Positions 46,172 to 54,225 are shown, counted from the first letter of the stretch. The stretch: 64,000 nt of DNA from Paenibacillus artemisiicola (GCF_017652985.1 NZ_JAGGDJ010000003.1:186001-250000), one strand, 5' to 3'. Translations and numbers: made by a program. Notes: generated by a model not told the origin, from the letters alone.

Positions 46172-47716
46172 ATGAAGAACAAGCAGCGGGGCAAAGGGAA
46201 AATCGTACTGAGGGCTTCGGCGGCGGCGCTGTCCATGGCGCTGGTCGCGTCCAGCCTGGCGGCGTGCAGCAAAGGATCGGGCAGCGACGACGGCAAGCAG
46301 CACGTGCTGCGCGTCGGCTTCGTCGGTTCCAACGCGGATACCGAATCGTACTACCGCCAGCAGTTCACGGACGGCTACGAGCTGACGCATCCGAACGTCG
46401 ACATCGAGATCGTCGCGGCGATCAATTACGATGACCAGCGCTTCCAACAGCCGGATCCGAACCAGAAGCAGCCGGACGTGTACGAGAAGGTCAAGGAAAT
46501 GATGAACGGAAGCAATCCGCCGGACGTCGTCATCATGGATTCCGGGGTGCTCCGGCGGCTGACGCAGGACAATTTGGTCACGAAGCTCGATACGCTCATT
46601 CAGGACAAAGAATTCGACATCGACGACATCGTGCCGACCGTGCTCGACGGCATCAAGGATCTGGGGGACGGCAGCATTTACGCGCTGACGCCGACGTTCA
46701 GCTCCTCCGCTTTGTACTACAACAAAAAAATGTTCGCCGACGCGGGCATCGAGCCGCCGAAAGACAACATGACCTGGCCGGACGTCGTCACGCTGGCGAA
46801 GCGGCTCGCGAAAGGCGACGGCAAGGACCGCAAGTTCGGCCTGTCCTTCAACCGCTACACCGGCGATCCGTACTGGGATTCCCAGACGTATTCGGCTCCG
46901 CTGCAGCTGAAAATGTTCGACAACAAAGCCGAGAAGATGAGCGTCGATAACGCGTCTTGGAAAAAAGTGTGGACCGACATCGCGGACCTGTACGAATCGA
47001 AAACGGTACCGACGCAGGAAGACGTCAACAACGGCGCAGGCGGCGGCATCATCAAGGACAAAGCCGTCTACGATCCGTTCCAGGGCGATCTGTTCCTGAG
47101 CGGCCGCGTGGCGATGATGGTCGCCGGGTACGATTACGTGACGCAGCTGTCCGCCGCCAAGGACGCCTCGGCCAAGAACCAAGAAATCAAATCCGTGGAC
47201 TGGGACGTCGTCACGGTGCCGCAATTCACGGAGGTGCCGGGCGTCGGCGGCAACATCTATTTGAACAATCTCATGTCGATCAACGCGAAAGCCCAAAATC
47301 CGGACGACGCGTGGGATTTCATCGCCTTCAACAACAGCAAGGAATGGGCGAAGCTGAAGTCCCGCAGCACGTACGAGATGGTATCCCGCAAGTCGTTCCT
47401 GAAGCCGAAGGACGGCATGAGCTACAACATCCAGGCGTTCTACACGCTGAAGCCGGTGCCGCCGCAGGATCCGGCGATCGATAAGCTGTTCCAAGACAAA
47501 CCGAACCTCTACCAAGTGCAAAATCTCGCGCAGCCGCTCTTCCAGGAGGTGCTGCAGAAGAAGAAATCCGTCGACGCGGCGCTGAAAGAATGGCAGACCA
47601 AAGGCGACGCCCTGCTGCAGCAGATCAAGACGAACCCGAACGGGCCGATCGACGGGGTAGGCGGCGGCGTCGGTTTGGGCGGCGGGCCCGCAGTCGACGT
47701 GAAGCCGGTCGGTTAA
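46172..47716 (+). CDS. Extracellular solute-binding lipoprotein, family 1
   Basis: Protein of 514 residues with a signal peptide ending in LAAC, then a periplasmic-binding-protein fold (HVLRVGFVGSNADTESYYRQ, GSIYALTPTFSSSALYYNKKMF, ALTPTF, GRVAMMVAGYDY). Family-1 proteins usually deliver sugars to MalFG-type importers, but none is encoded nearby; the neighbours are FtsX/MacB-type export genes. The C-terminus ends in a Gly-Val-rich run. TTGGAGGGG precedes the ATG, five bp after the preceding stop. Its partner in this cluster is an open question. Confidence 0.88.
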   Translation: MKNKQRGKGKIVLRASAAALSMALVASSLAACSKGSGSDDGKQHVLRVGFVGSNADTESYYRQQFTDGYELTHPNVDIEIVAAINYDDQRFQQPDPNQKQPDVYEKVKEMMNGSNPPDVVIMDSGVLRRLTQDNLVTKLDTLIQDKEFDIDDIVPTVLDGIKDLGDGSIYALTPTFSSSALYYNKKMFADAGIEPPKDNMTWPDVVTLAKRLAKGDGKDRKFGLSFNRYTGDPYWDSQTYSAPLQLKMFDNKAEKMSVDNASWKKVWTDIADLYESKTVPTQEDVNNGAGGGIIKDKAVYDPFQGDLFLSGRVAMMVAGYDYVTQLSAAKDASAKNQEIKSVDWDVVTVPQFTEVPGVGGNIYLNNLMSINAKAQNPDDAWDFIAFNNSKEWAKLKSRSTYEMVSRKSFLKPKDGMSYNIQAFYTLKPVPPQDPAIDKLFQDKPNLYQVQNLAQPLFQEVLQKKKSVDAALKEWQTKGDALLQQIKTNPNGPIDGVGGGVGLGGGPAVDVKPVG

Positions 47717-47731
47717 CGAGAAACGAAAACG

Positions 47732-47763
47732 GCAGTCGCGCTTAGGCGCGGCTGCTTTTTTTC
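47732..47763 (+). terminator. Terminator of the five-gene ABC cluster
   Basis: GCAGTCGCGC / GCGCGGCTGC stem (one G-U) and seven T. Confidence 0.9.
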
Positions 47764-47857
47764 GTCGCCTGCCGCGCGCATGCTCCCGGCGTCGAAACGC
47801 TTATTTTCGGCCAAACTGGGAACGCTATTCGAAACGGCAATGGAAGGGGCTGCGCGC

Positions 47858-48022
47858 ATGAAATGGGTTTATTGGGGCCGCTTGTACGACACCAAGTTTC
47901 AAGCAAGCTGTTTGGTCCGGCGGATGGAGAACGACTGGTGGGTCTACGGCTATGAATGTCCGCAGGAAATCGAAGTGTTCCGGTCGCGCAAAGGGAAATT
48001 TGGCGTTCGATTCCTGCCATAA
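47858..48022 (+). CDS. Small aromatic-rich protein of unknown function
   Basis: Protein of 54 residues, not recognised. It is rich in Trp, Tyr and Arg/Lys (MKWVYWGRLYDTKFQ, NDWWVYGYECP, FRSRKGKFGVRFLP) and has two cysteines and no membrane segment. GGAAGGGG precedes the ATG at suitable spacing. The frame extends upstream without a better start. The strongly biased composition suggests a real small protein, but evidence is modest. Confidence 0.5.
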   Translation: MKWVYWGRLYDTKFQASCLVRRMENDWWVYGYECPQEIEVFRSRKGKFGVRFLP

Positions 48023-48033
48023 CAGATTTATGC

Positions 48034-48063
48034 TTGACTTATTGTTTATCCTTATAGTATATT
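48034..48063 (+). promoter_or_regulatory. Promoter of the tRNA cluster
   Basis: TTGACT, 18-bp spacer, TATATT, in an AT-rich stretch 45 bp before the first tRNA. Confidence 0.75.
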
Positions 48064-48107
48064 AACACTTGTCGCCATTGAATGATTCTGTTGTGAATCG
48101 GTGTTAT

Positions 48108-48184
48108 CGCGGGGTGGAGCAGCTCGGTAGCTCGTCGGGCTCATAACCCGAAGGCCGCAGGTTCAAATCCTGCCCCCGCAACCA
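48108..48184 (+). tRNA. tRNA-fMet (CAT), initiator
   Basis: 77-nt cloverleaf with encoded CCA. The C1:A72 mismatch (CGCGGGG...CCCCGCA) and three G-C pairs in the anticodon stem (CGGGCTCATAACCCG) identify the initiator. Confidence 0.96.
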
Positions 48185-48205
48185 ACCTTTCGATTATTAT
48201 CGCAA

Positions 48206-48282
48206 GGGCCCTTAGCTCAGTTGGTTAGAGCGGTCGGCTCATAACCGATTGGTCGGGGGTTCGAGTCCCTCAGGGCCCACCA
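48206..48282 (+). tRNA. tRNA-Ile (CAT, lysidine-modified)
   Basis: 77-nt cloverleaf with encoded CCA and anticodon CAT in CGGCTCATAACCG. The acceptor GGGCCCT and this anticodon arm resemble tRNA-Ile2 (read AUA after TilS lysidine modification) rather than elongator Met, which usually has GTTCATACCC. Met identity is not excluded. Confidence 0.85.
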
Positions 48283-48306
48283 TTCCACGGATCATCACCA
48301 TAACTT

Positions 48307-48392
48307 GCCGGGGTGGCGGAACTGGCAGACGCACAGGACTTAAAATCCTGCGGTGGGTGACCACCGTACGGGTTCGATTCCCGTCCTCGGCA
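48307..48392 (+). tRNA. tRNA-Leu (TAA)
   Basis: Class II tRNA with a long variable arm (GGTGGGTGACCACC), acceptor GCCGGGG/CCTCGGC and anticodon TAA in GGACTTAAAATCC. CCA is not encoded; ATTACG follows the discriminator base. Confidence 0.95.
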
Positions 48393-48400
48393 TTACGGAC

Positions 48401-48424
48401 AAACCTTGAGCAATCAAGGTTTTT
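48401..48424 (+). terminator. Terminator of the tRNA cluster
   Basis: AAACCTTGA / TCAAGGTTT with a GCAA loop and a short T run. Confidence 0.85.
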
Positions 48425-48496
48425 CACTTTTGATCGCCGAATCGTTTATCCAAAATCCTGCGTGCCGCATAGTCGCGCACAGGATTCGAAATAAGG

Positions 48497-48533
48497 ACTT
48501 CCTCGTACATTGTTGTGCGGAGGAAGTTTTTTT
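48497..48533 (+). terminator. Second terminator-like hairpin downstream of the tRNAs
   Basis: ACTTCCTC / GAGGAAGT with a 15-nt loop and seven T. No gene precedes it on the + strand after the tRNAs, so it may mark a lost gene. Confidence 0.75.
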
Positions 48534-48591
48534 ATGGCTGGAATCGATAAATCGGCCTCCGGATAAAAGGATCCCGAAGTACCTCCAGCGG

Positions 48592-48744
48592 TTAGGGCTT
48601 CAGCCAAACGCCGCCTTTGCCGTCGTAATCCCGGCCGAAGGCAATCAGTGGATTCGCATCCGCTTTCTTAACCAGGAATGCCGCATATCCGCTATCCGAA
48701 GCGCGCCCCTCCCAATTGTCTATGAAAGGCCTTATTTTATCACG
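48592..48744 (-). pseudogene. Remnant of an unidentified protein gene (C-terminal piece)
   Basis: On the minus strand a 50-codon frame without start codon ends at 48592. Its translation looks protein-like (DNWEGRASDSGYAAFLVKK, then IAFGRDYDGKGGVWLKP), with balanced composition and good codon use. An in-frame stop precedes it and no start codon lies inside, so it is probably the decayed end of a gene. The family was not recognised. The surrounding 48425-48950 holds nothing else that I could support apart from the hairpin at 48497. Confidence 0.4.
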
Positions 48745-48953
48745 TTACTCAGTAGAAGAGAATCAAGTTCTCGGAAATTCCGAAAAATGGCGCGACTGCA
48801 CGTAGTTGAACAGAGGATGGGAGGTTTGAACTAACCCGTCTACGTTTGAGTTTCCTCGCCCGACCTCCTATACTTAGAACCATGCAACGCCCCATTCCTC
48901 CGAACGGTTTCATCGGCGCGGAAGACGGGTTTACTAGGATAGAGGTGATGACG

Positions 48954-49691
48954 ATGACGGAACTGACCAAGCCCGCGTTCAAGAACGATTGGGCCGGCAT
49001 GCTGGAGCGGGAGATGGACCGGCCGTATTTTCAAACGCTGCTGGACGAGCTGTCGCGCCAGTACGAACGGGAGACCGTATACCCGAAGCCGTCCGCGGTT
49101 TTTAACGCCCTTCATTATACGTCCTTCGCGGGTACGAAAGCGGTCCTGCTCGGACAAGACCCTTACCATGGCCCCGGGCAAGCGCACGGCCTCAGCTTCT
49201 CGGTGCTGCCCGGCGTGAAGAAGCCGCCATCGCTGCAAAACATGCTGAAGGAGCTGAAGGACGATCTCGGCTGCGCGATGCCGGACCATGGCTGCCTGAT
49301 TCCTTGGGCGCGGCAGGGCGTGCTGCTGCTCAACACGGCGCTCACGGTGCGCGACGGAGAACCGGGCTCCCATTCGCGGCTCGGCTGGGAACCTTTCACG
49401 GATGCCGTCATCCGGGCGCTGAACGAGCGCGAGCAGCCGGTCGTGTTCGTGCTGTGGGGCAAGCACGCGCAGACGAAAGAATCGCTGATCGATACGGCGC
49501 GCCATTTCGTCCTCGCGTCGCCGCACCCGAGCCCGCTCTCCGCGCGCCGGGGCTTCTTCGGCAGCCGTCCGTATTCGAAGGTCAACGCCTGCTTGAGGCA
49601 AATCGGCGCGGAGGAGATCCGCTGGCCCCTGCCTTCGCTTGCGGAGCTGGAAGCGGCGGCGGCCGGCGAGCACGCATCGCGGCGCTTATGA
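48954..49691 (+). CDS. ung: Uracil-DNA glycosylase, family 1
   Basis: DNA repair enzyme of 245 residues removing uracil from DNA. The water-activating Asp69 is in LLGQDPYHGPGQAHG; the FSV uracil-binding stretch and the HPSPLSARRGFFG loop are intact. ATG 48954 is preferred because AGAGGTG lies 6 nt before it; an ATG two codons earlier is fused to that site. No partner gene is obvious. Confidence 0.97.
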   Translation: MTELTKPAFKNDWAGMLEREMDRPYFQTLLDELSRQYERETVYPKPSAVFNALHYTSFAGTKAVLLGQDPYHGPGQAHGLSFSVLPGVKKPPSLQNMLKELKDDLGCAMPDHGCLIPWARQGVLLLNTALTVRDGEPGSHSRLGWEPFTDAVIRALNEREQPVVFVLWGKHAQTKESLIDTARHFVLASPHPSPLSARRGFFGSRPYSKVNACLRQIGAEEIRWPLPSLAELEAAAAGEHASRRL

Positions 49692-49783
49692 TTTAGCCCT
49701 TGCCGGCATGATGGAGCGCTGCGTTCGAAGCTCGATCGGTACAGCTTTATTCTTTGATCACGGGTAGAAGAGGGGGTGACGAC

Positions 49784-50608
49784 TTGGGGGACCAAACGCA
49801 AGCAAAACCCAGATCGGTCCGGTGGCTGAACGCCGCTTCGGGTTATTTGGCCGGCTACGCCTATACGCTGAACCCGTACGTCGGCTGCGCGTTCGGCTGC
49901 TCGTACTGTTACGTCAGGCGGATGCCGGTCGCGTTGTTCCGGGACAGCCCATGGGGCGAGTGGGTCGATCCGAAGCGGTTCGACGCGGACGCGTTCCGCC
50001 GGGAATGGCGTCGGGCGCTCGCGAAGGGCGGCCTGACGGTGTTCATGTCGTCGGCCACCGATCCGTACCAGCCGGCCGAGCATGCCGAGCGGCTGACGCG
50101 GCGGCTGCTCGAGATCATGGCGGAGGAGGAGCCGCCGCGGTTTCTGCTCGTGCAAACCCGCAGCCCGCTCGTGCTGCGCGACGCGGACCTGCTGCTGCGG
50201 CTCGGGGATCGCGTCCGGGTCAGCATGACGGTCGAGACGGACCTTGAAGCCGTTCGCAAGGCGCTGACGCCGTCCGCCCCGCCGCTCGCGGCCCGGCTGC
50301 GGGCCATCCGCGGGCTCCGCGAGGCCGGCGTGCCGGTCCAGGCGGCCGTGTCGCCGCTGCTGCCGTGCAGCGACGCGTTCCCCGCGCTGCTCGCGTCGGC
50401 GGTCGAGCGCGTCGTCGTGGACGATTTCTTCCGCGGCGACGGCAGCGGCGGGAAGCGCTCCGCGCAGCTGCGCATGGCCGACCGCTACCGCGAGCTGGGG
50501 GCGGAGGCGCAGTACGCCCCGGAGACGGCGGACGCGTTCGTCCGGACGCTGCGGCAGGCGATGCCCGAAGGCGCCGTTTATTTCGGGCAGGAAGGCTTCC
50601 TGCCCTGA
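49784..50608 (+). CDS. SPL-like radical SAM protein
   Basis: Protein of 274 residues with the radical SAM cluster motif CAFGCSYC (Cys35, Cys39, Cys42), followed by the barrel with SSATDPYQPAE, LVQTRSPLVLRD and SMTVETDLEAVRK. It belongs to the SplB-related group of short radical SAM proteins (Rv2578c-like), not to authentic spore photoproduct lyase, which is longer. Function is unknown; a role in nucleic-acid repair is only suggested by the family name and the adjacent ung. The TTG at 49784 follows AGAGGGGGTG. Confidence 0.88.
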   Translation: MGDQTQAKPRSVRWLNAASGYLAGYAYTLNPYVGCAFGCSYCYVRRMPVALFRDSPWGEWVDPKRFDADAFRREWRRALAKGGLTVFMSSATDPYQPAEHAERLTRRLLEIMAEEEPPRFLLVQTRSPLVLRDADLLLRLGDRVRVSMTVETDLEAVRKALTPSAPPLAARLRAIRGLREAGVPVQAAVSPLLPCSDAFPALLASAVERVVVDDFFRGDGSGGKRSAQLRMADRYRELGAEAQYAPETADAFVRTLRQAMPEGAVYFGQEGFLP

Positions 50609-50645
50609 TCGTCCCGGCGCCGTGCCGGCCGCGCCCGCGTCGGCG

Positions 50646-50687
50646 CATGAAGAAGCCCCCGTTATCGATAACGGGGGCTTCTTCATG
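50646..50687. terminator. Bidirectional terminator: 42-bp perfect palindrome
   Basis: A perfect inverted repeat centred between 50666 and 50667, with arms beginning CATGAAGAAGCCCCC and reading GGGGGCTTCTTCATG on the other side. It separates converging genes; CTTCTTC provides a weak U-rich tail both ways. Confidence 0.8.
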
Positions 50688-50698
50688 GTCGGGCCGGA

Positions 50699-51700
50699 TC
50701 AGTCGCGCTGCGTGTCACCGTCGCTGCCGAGGATGCCCGTGGACCCGCCGGCCGCGGAACCGGCCGAAGAGCCGGTGCCGGCGCCTTGGCCGCCAAGCAC
50801 CGCTTTGTACGCGGACGAGACGTACGTGACCGCCTTCACCTGCGTGATGACCTGCGGATACATTTTGCCCTTCTCGGGATAGATCGGTTCGACGTACACG
50901 ACGGCTTGGTCCCCGTCGAACGCGATCGACGCGATCCGGATGCCGTAACCGGGATTCGGCGCCTGCGCGCTGACGGTCACCTCGTTCACGTCGGCCGAGA
51001 CGGCCTTGGCGGAGAGCGTCAGATCGGACAGCGGAAACGGCTGCTGATCGACCGGCGGCTCGATCGGCTCGTGAGTCGCGACGAACCGGATCGTATCGTA
51101 GAGCCAGCCTGCCGCGTCGCCGCGCGTGATCGCCGCCTTCGGCTCGAAGCGTTGCGTATCGTCCAGCTTGGCGATGCCCGATACGAGAAGCCGCTGTACG
51201 CTGCCCATGTAGTCCGGGTTCACCTCCGCTTCGTCCTTCAAGACGACGTAGAGGTCGATGAAGGCATAGTCGCCTTTCTTGAGCAGCGCCTGCATCAGGT
51301 GATGCGCGAATTGCTCGCGGGTCATGAGGGCGTTCGCCTTCGTGTCCCGCGGAATATCGAGCCCGTTCATGGCCGCGATAATGAAGGCGTTCGCGTACCA
51401 GGCATCGTCCTTCATATTCGGAAAGCTGTCCGTTACCTTCGGTTCTTTGATGAAGTTAATCCCGTCCAGATTTAAGCCGAGCCCGTTCACGATCATGGAG
51501 ATGCCCGCGGCGTACGTCATGCTGCCGTTCGGATCGAACGTATCCGTCTTCGGATCGCCCGACAGGATGCCGAGCTTCTGCAGCTCGGCGATCTTGGCTT
51601 CGTTCGGATGACCCTTCGTGTCCGAGAACGCCCATACCGACTGCGTCAAGGCCGCGATCAGCAGCAGCATGACGCTAAGCGCGGCGATCGGTTTCTTCAT
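50699..51700 (-). CDS. SLH-domain secreted protein
   Basis: Protein of 333 residues. A signal peptide (MKKPIAALSVMLLLIAALTQSVWA) is followed by S-layer-homology repeats: HPNEAKIAELQKLGILSGDP, then DDAWYANAFIIAAMNGLDIP with MTREQFAHHLMQALL, and a weaker third (VQRLLVSGIAKLDD, ITRGDAAGWLYDTI), about residues 30-205. The SLH modules bind pyruvylated wall polymer. The C-terminal part is a beta-type domain and a Gly/Ser/Ala-rich tail. The ATG at 51700 follows GGGGTGG. Confidence 0.9.
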   Translation of the reverse strand: MKKPIAALSVMLLLIAALTQSVWAFSDTKGHPNEAKIAELQKLGILSGDPKTDTFDPNGSMTYAAGISMIVNGLGLNLDGINFIKEPKVTDSFPNMKDDAWYANAFIIAAMNGLDIPRDTKANALMTREQFAHHLMQALLKKGDYAFIDLYVVLKDEAEVNPDYMGSVQRLLVSGIAKLDDTQRFEPKAAITRGDAAGWLYDTIRFVATHEPIEPPVDQQPFPLSDLTLSAKAVSADVNEVTVSAQAPNPGYGIRIASIAFDGDQAVVYVEPIYPEKGKMYPQVITQVKAVTYVSSAYKAVLGGQGAGTGSSAGSAAGGSTGILGSDGDTQRD

Positions 51701-51802
51701 TTTATCCACCCCGTTTGCCAAATAATTGTAATGGCTTGCATCTATGTAGACGCTTCCCGCTCCCGAAAGGTTGCACGGGCCGGTACGCGCCCGATCCGGC
51801 CG

Positions 51803-52141
51803 CTAAGGCCGGATCGTGACGCGCGTATGAATCGGCACGAGGGCGGACAGCGCGAGCACGTCTTCGTTATACATGCGGATGCACCCGTGCGATACTTCCC
51901 GTCCGATCGACCCCGGGTCGTTCGTGCCGTGGATCCCGTAATGCGGCTTCGAGAGTCCCATCCACAGGACGCCGAACGGGCCGCCGGGATTCGGCTCTTT
52001 GTTGATGATTTCGTATTCGCCCGTCGGCGTCCTCGTGACCATCCGGCCGATGCCGACCGGGAATCCGCGTACGACGATGCTGCCGTCGAGCAAATAGAGC
52101 TGACGGTCGGACAAATCCACGATGATCCGGTATTTTGGCAT
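51803..52141 (-). CDS. L,D-transpeptidase (YkuD domain)
   Basis: Compact catalytic domain of 112 residues forming 3-3 crosslinks or acting on spore or vegetative peptidoglycan. The active site [20 protein letters not shown] has His71, His85 and Cys87. The N-terminus [16 protein letters not shown] is typical. There is no signal peptide or LysM domain, so export would need another route, as noted for some YkuD proteins. GGGAGGGAAGG precedes the ATG. Confidence 0.92.
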   Translation of the reverse strand: MPKYRIIVDLSDRQLYLLDGSIVVRGFPVGIGRMVTRTPTGEYEIINKEPNPGGPFGVLWMGLSKPHYGIHGTNDPGSIGREVSHGCIRMYNEDVLALSALVPIHTRVTIRP

Positions 52142-52323
52142 GCCGCCTTCCCTCCCGTTCGCCCTAGTCTATGTTCGGCGGGCGGAACGGGATTGGATGC
52201 GGGCGCCCAAACGGCGCGAAAGGCGATTCGGCCGAGCCGCTGCCCGTGTAAGGAGGGATAAGGGCGGTCGAAACGCGCGATCTGCGCACGAAGGGCGGCC
52301 GCCGCGAAAGGAGAGCGAGCGAC

Positions 52324-52671
52324 ATGACGATGCCGATCTATTACGTCTCGATATCCGCGCGCACCATTCAGGTCGAGCCCCCGGAGACGGATCATCTGGC
52401 GATCCGGGCGGACGAGCGGCAGCTCGAAGCGCTGCAGCGCAAGCTCGACCGGGAGGACCGGAACGACGAGCTGACGTCGGCCCGGGCGATCATTCCGTAC
52501 AAATCGGCGGAGCGCGATCCCGCGACGGAGGAATTCAGCGCGGATCTGCTGGATTTATACGCGTACGTGTACGAGCTCGGGACGCCGGAAACCAAGGCGC
52601 ATATCGCGTCCATGCGTATTTTGCCCAAGCTGACGAATCAGAACGCGAATTTGCCCGGTTATTCTTCTTAA
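52324..52671 (+). CDS. Conserved-looking protein of unknown function
   Basis: Protein of 115 residues, family not recognised. It starts with a beta-rich stretch (MPIYYVSISARTIQVEPP), then a charged helical centre (ADERQLEALQRKLDREDRNDE) and a second helix (DLLDLYAYVYELGTPETKAHIASM). No signal peptide or membrane segment. AAAGGAGAG precedes the ATG. It is followed by a 14-bp perfect hairpin. Confidence 0.65.
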   Translation: MTMPIYYVSISARTIQVEPPETDHLAIRADERQLEALQRKLDREDRNDELTSARAIIPYKSAERDPATEEFSADLLDLYAYVYELGTPETKAHIASMRILPKLTNQNANLPGYSS

Positions 52672-52675
52672 CAAG

Positions 52676-52717
52676 GCGAAAACGGACGATGCCCGCCGCG
52701 GCGTCGTCCGTTTTCGC
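52676..52717 (+). terminator. Hairpin after the 115-residue gene
   Basis: GCGAAAACGGACGA / TCGTCCGTTTTCGC, 14 bp perfect, 14-nt loop. The T run is inside the stem, so termination is likely but not classical. Confidence 0.65.
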
Positions 52718-52805
52718 GTTCCGGGCGTCTGACGGATGGCGGCCGGTTCCATGCACCTCAAGGGGGCGGCTGTCATAGTCTAGTAGAAAACGGAGGTTGA
52801 TAGAC

Positions 52806-53096
52806 TTGGATTTTACCGTGATTCAGGAACTGATCGATCCGTCGCTCTATATCCTGCTTGCCGCCTGCTGGGTGTTGGGTTATGCGCTGAAACGGACGCC
52901 GCATGTGCCGGATTGGTCGATCGTCTATATGTTGACGGTGTTCGCGGTCGTCGTATCGCTCTTCATGCTGGGCTTCAACGTCAAGAGCGTGCTGCAAGGC
53001 ATCCTGACCGGCGCGTTCTCGGTGTACGGCCATCAGCTGTTCAAACAAGCGAGGAAGGGAGCATCCGGGGACGATGCAGGCCAGACGAAGCAGTAA
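52806..53096 (+). CDS. Holin-like membrane protein (phage holin 5_2 type)
   Basis: Protein of 96 residues with two or three membrane segments (YILLAACWVLGYALKR, WSIVYMLTVFAVVVSLFMLGF, and the amphipathic SVLQGILTGAFSVYGHQLFKQ), the pattern of small phage holins. TTG 52806 is preferred: CGGAGG lies about 9 nt before it, whereas TTG 52797 abuts the site. It overlaps a GH25 lysozyme by 23 nt, forming a lysis-cassette-like pair with no other phage gene nearby. Confidence 0.8.
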   Translation: MDFTVIQELIDPSLYILLAACWVLGYALKRTPHVPDWSIVYMLTVFAVVVSLFMLGFNVKSVLQGILTGAFSVYGHQLFKQARKGASGDDAGQTKQ

Positions 53097-53997
53097 CGTC
53101 CGCGTGGTCGACGTTTCCCATCATCAGGGCGACATCGATTGGGGGAAGGTGAGCGCGGGCGGCGTCGCAGGGGCCTTCATCAAAGCGACGGAAGGCACGA
53201 CGTTCGTCGATCCGCTGTTCGCGGTCAACGCCGCGGCGGCCGCAAAGGCCGGCCTGCGCATCGGCTTCTATCATTACGCCCACCCGGAGCGCAACGGGGC
53301 GAAGGAAGAGGCGGCGCATTTCGTCGAGACGATCGGGGAGCGGAAGGCGGATTTCCCGCATGTGCTGGACGTAGAAGGGGAGGCGTCCAAGCTCGGCGCG
53401 CTGACGACGTGGTGTTCGACGTGGCTGAAGGAGGTCGAGCGGCTGACGGGCCGCCCGGCGATGATCTACACCGGGGCCAGCTTCGCCGATACGTATCTCG
53501 GCAAGAGTCTGGGCAAATGGCCGCTATGGATCGCGCATTACGGCGTCGATCGGCCGGCGGGCAACGAAGCGTGGAAGCAGTGGTCGGTGTTCCAATATAC
53601 GGCGAAAGGAAGAGTCGGCGGGATTCAGGGCAATGCCGACGTGAACGCCATGGAGAAAGCCTTCTTCGACCGGTACGCCGGCGGCACGTCTTCCGCCCCG
53701 GGTCCGGCGGCGAACGGCGACGTGACCATCGTCGCCAACGATAAGCCGGTCCCGAACGGACGCGCCTTCGACGGGCACGCGTATCTTCCGCTGCGCCAGC
53801 TCGGCGAAGCCTTGAACGTGCCGGTCGAATGGCGGGCGGAGGAAGCCGCGCCGTACCTCGGCGGCAAGCCGGTCGATTCGTATCTCGTCGTCGGAGGGAA
53901 GACCTATATCAGCCTCCAAACCGCCGCGGCGCTGCTCAGCGGGACGGTTTCATGGGATGCCGATACGAAGACGGCTTATCTGAACGTGAACGGCTAG
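53074..53997 (+). CDS. GH25 lysozyme with C-terminal copper-amine-oxidase-like domain
   Basis: Protein of 307 residues. Residues 8-200 are the GH25 muramidase barrel (VVDVSHHQGDIDW, AFIKATEGTTF, GFYHYAHPERNG, HVLDVEGE with Asp99/Glu101, IQGNADVNAME). Residues 215-307 resemble the copper-amine-oxidase N-terminal module common in Paenibacillaceae wall proteins (AYLPLRQLGEALNVPVEW, YISLQTAAALL). No signal peptide is visible, so release may depend on the holin. GGGGACG precedes the ATG. Confidence 0.9.
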   Translation: MQARRSSNVRVVDVSHHQGDIDWGKVSAGGVAGAFIKATEGTTFVDPLFAVNAAAAAKAGLRIGFYHYAHPERNGAKEEAAHFVETIGERKADFPHVLDVEGEASKLGALTTWCSTWLKEVERLTGRPAMIYTGASFADTYLGKSLGKWPLWIAHYGVDRPAGNEAWKQWSVFQYTAKGRVGGIQGNADVNAMEKAFFDRYAGGTSSAPGPAANGDVTIVANDKPVPNGRAFDGHAYLPLRQLGEALNVPVEWRAEEAAPYLGGKPVDSYLVVGGKTYISLQTAAALLSGTVSWDADTKTAYLNVNG

Positions 53998-54008
53998 CTA
54001 GATGCAAG

Positions 54009-54042
54009 AACCCCCGCCGAATCTAGATTCGCGGGGGTTTTT
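54009..54042 (+). terminator. Terminator after the GH25 gene
   Basis: AACCCCCGC / GCGGGGGTT stem extended by GAATC/GATTC, then TTTTT. Confidence 0.92.
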
Positions 54043-54047
54043 GGCAT

Positions 54048-54076
54048 AAAAAAAAGCTCTTGATCGCTCAAGAACT
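54048..54076 (-). terminator. Terminator of tRNA-Val copy 1
   Basis: On the minus strand GTTCTTGA / TCAAGAGC with a GCGA loop, followed by eight T. Confidence 0.88.
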
Positions 54077-54090
54077 TCGGTGGATGAGGA

Positions 54091-54166
54091 TGGTGATCTG
54101 GACAGGGTTCGAACCTGTGACCCCTACCCTGTCAAGATAGTGCTCTCCCAGCTGAGCTACCAGATC
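54091..54166 (-). tRNA. tRNA-Val (GAC), copy 1
   Basis: 76-nt cloverleaf with encoded CCA: acceptor GATCTGG/CCAGATC, anticodon stem CTATC/GGTAG, loop TTGACAG giving GAC. Identical in sequence to the copy at 55534-55609. Confidence 0.95.
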
Positions 54167-54196
54167 ACGATGAAATTGTTTCCTTCAGTAAGATAG

Positions 54197-54225
54197 ATTA
54201 TATAGGCGTTTGTGCGAAAACGCAA
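54197..54225 (-). promoter_or_regulatory. Promoter of tRNA-Val copy 1
   Basis: On the minus strand TTGCGT, 17-bp spacer, TATAAT, 31 bp upstream of the tRNA. Confidence 0.8.

Noticed and set aside
48406-48834. 142-codon plus-strand frame after the tRNA cluster
   Set aside because: It starts inside a terminator, crosses a second one, has no ribosome-binding site and no protein-like pattern.
50220-50648. Arg/Pro-rich minus-strand frame under the SPL-like gene
   Set aside because: Low-complexity translation typical of an antisense shadow; the radical SAM protein is clear.
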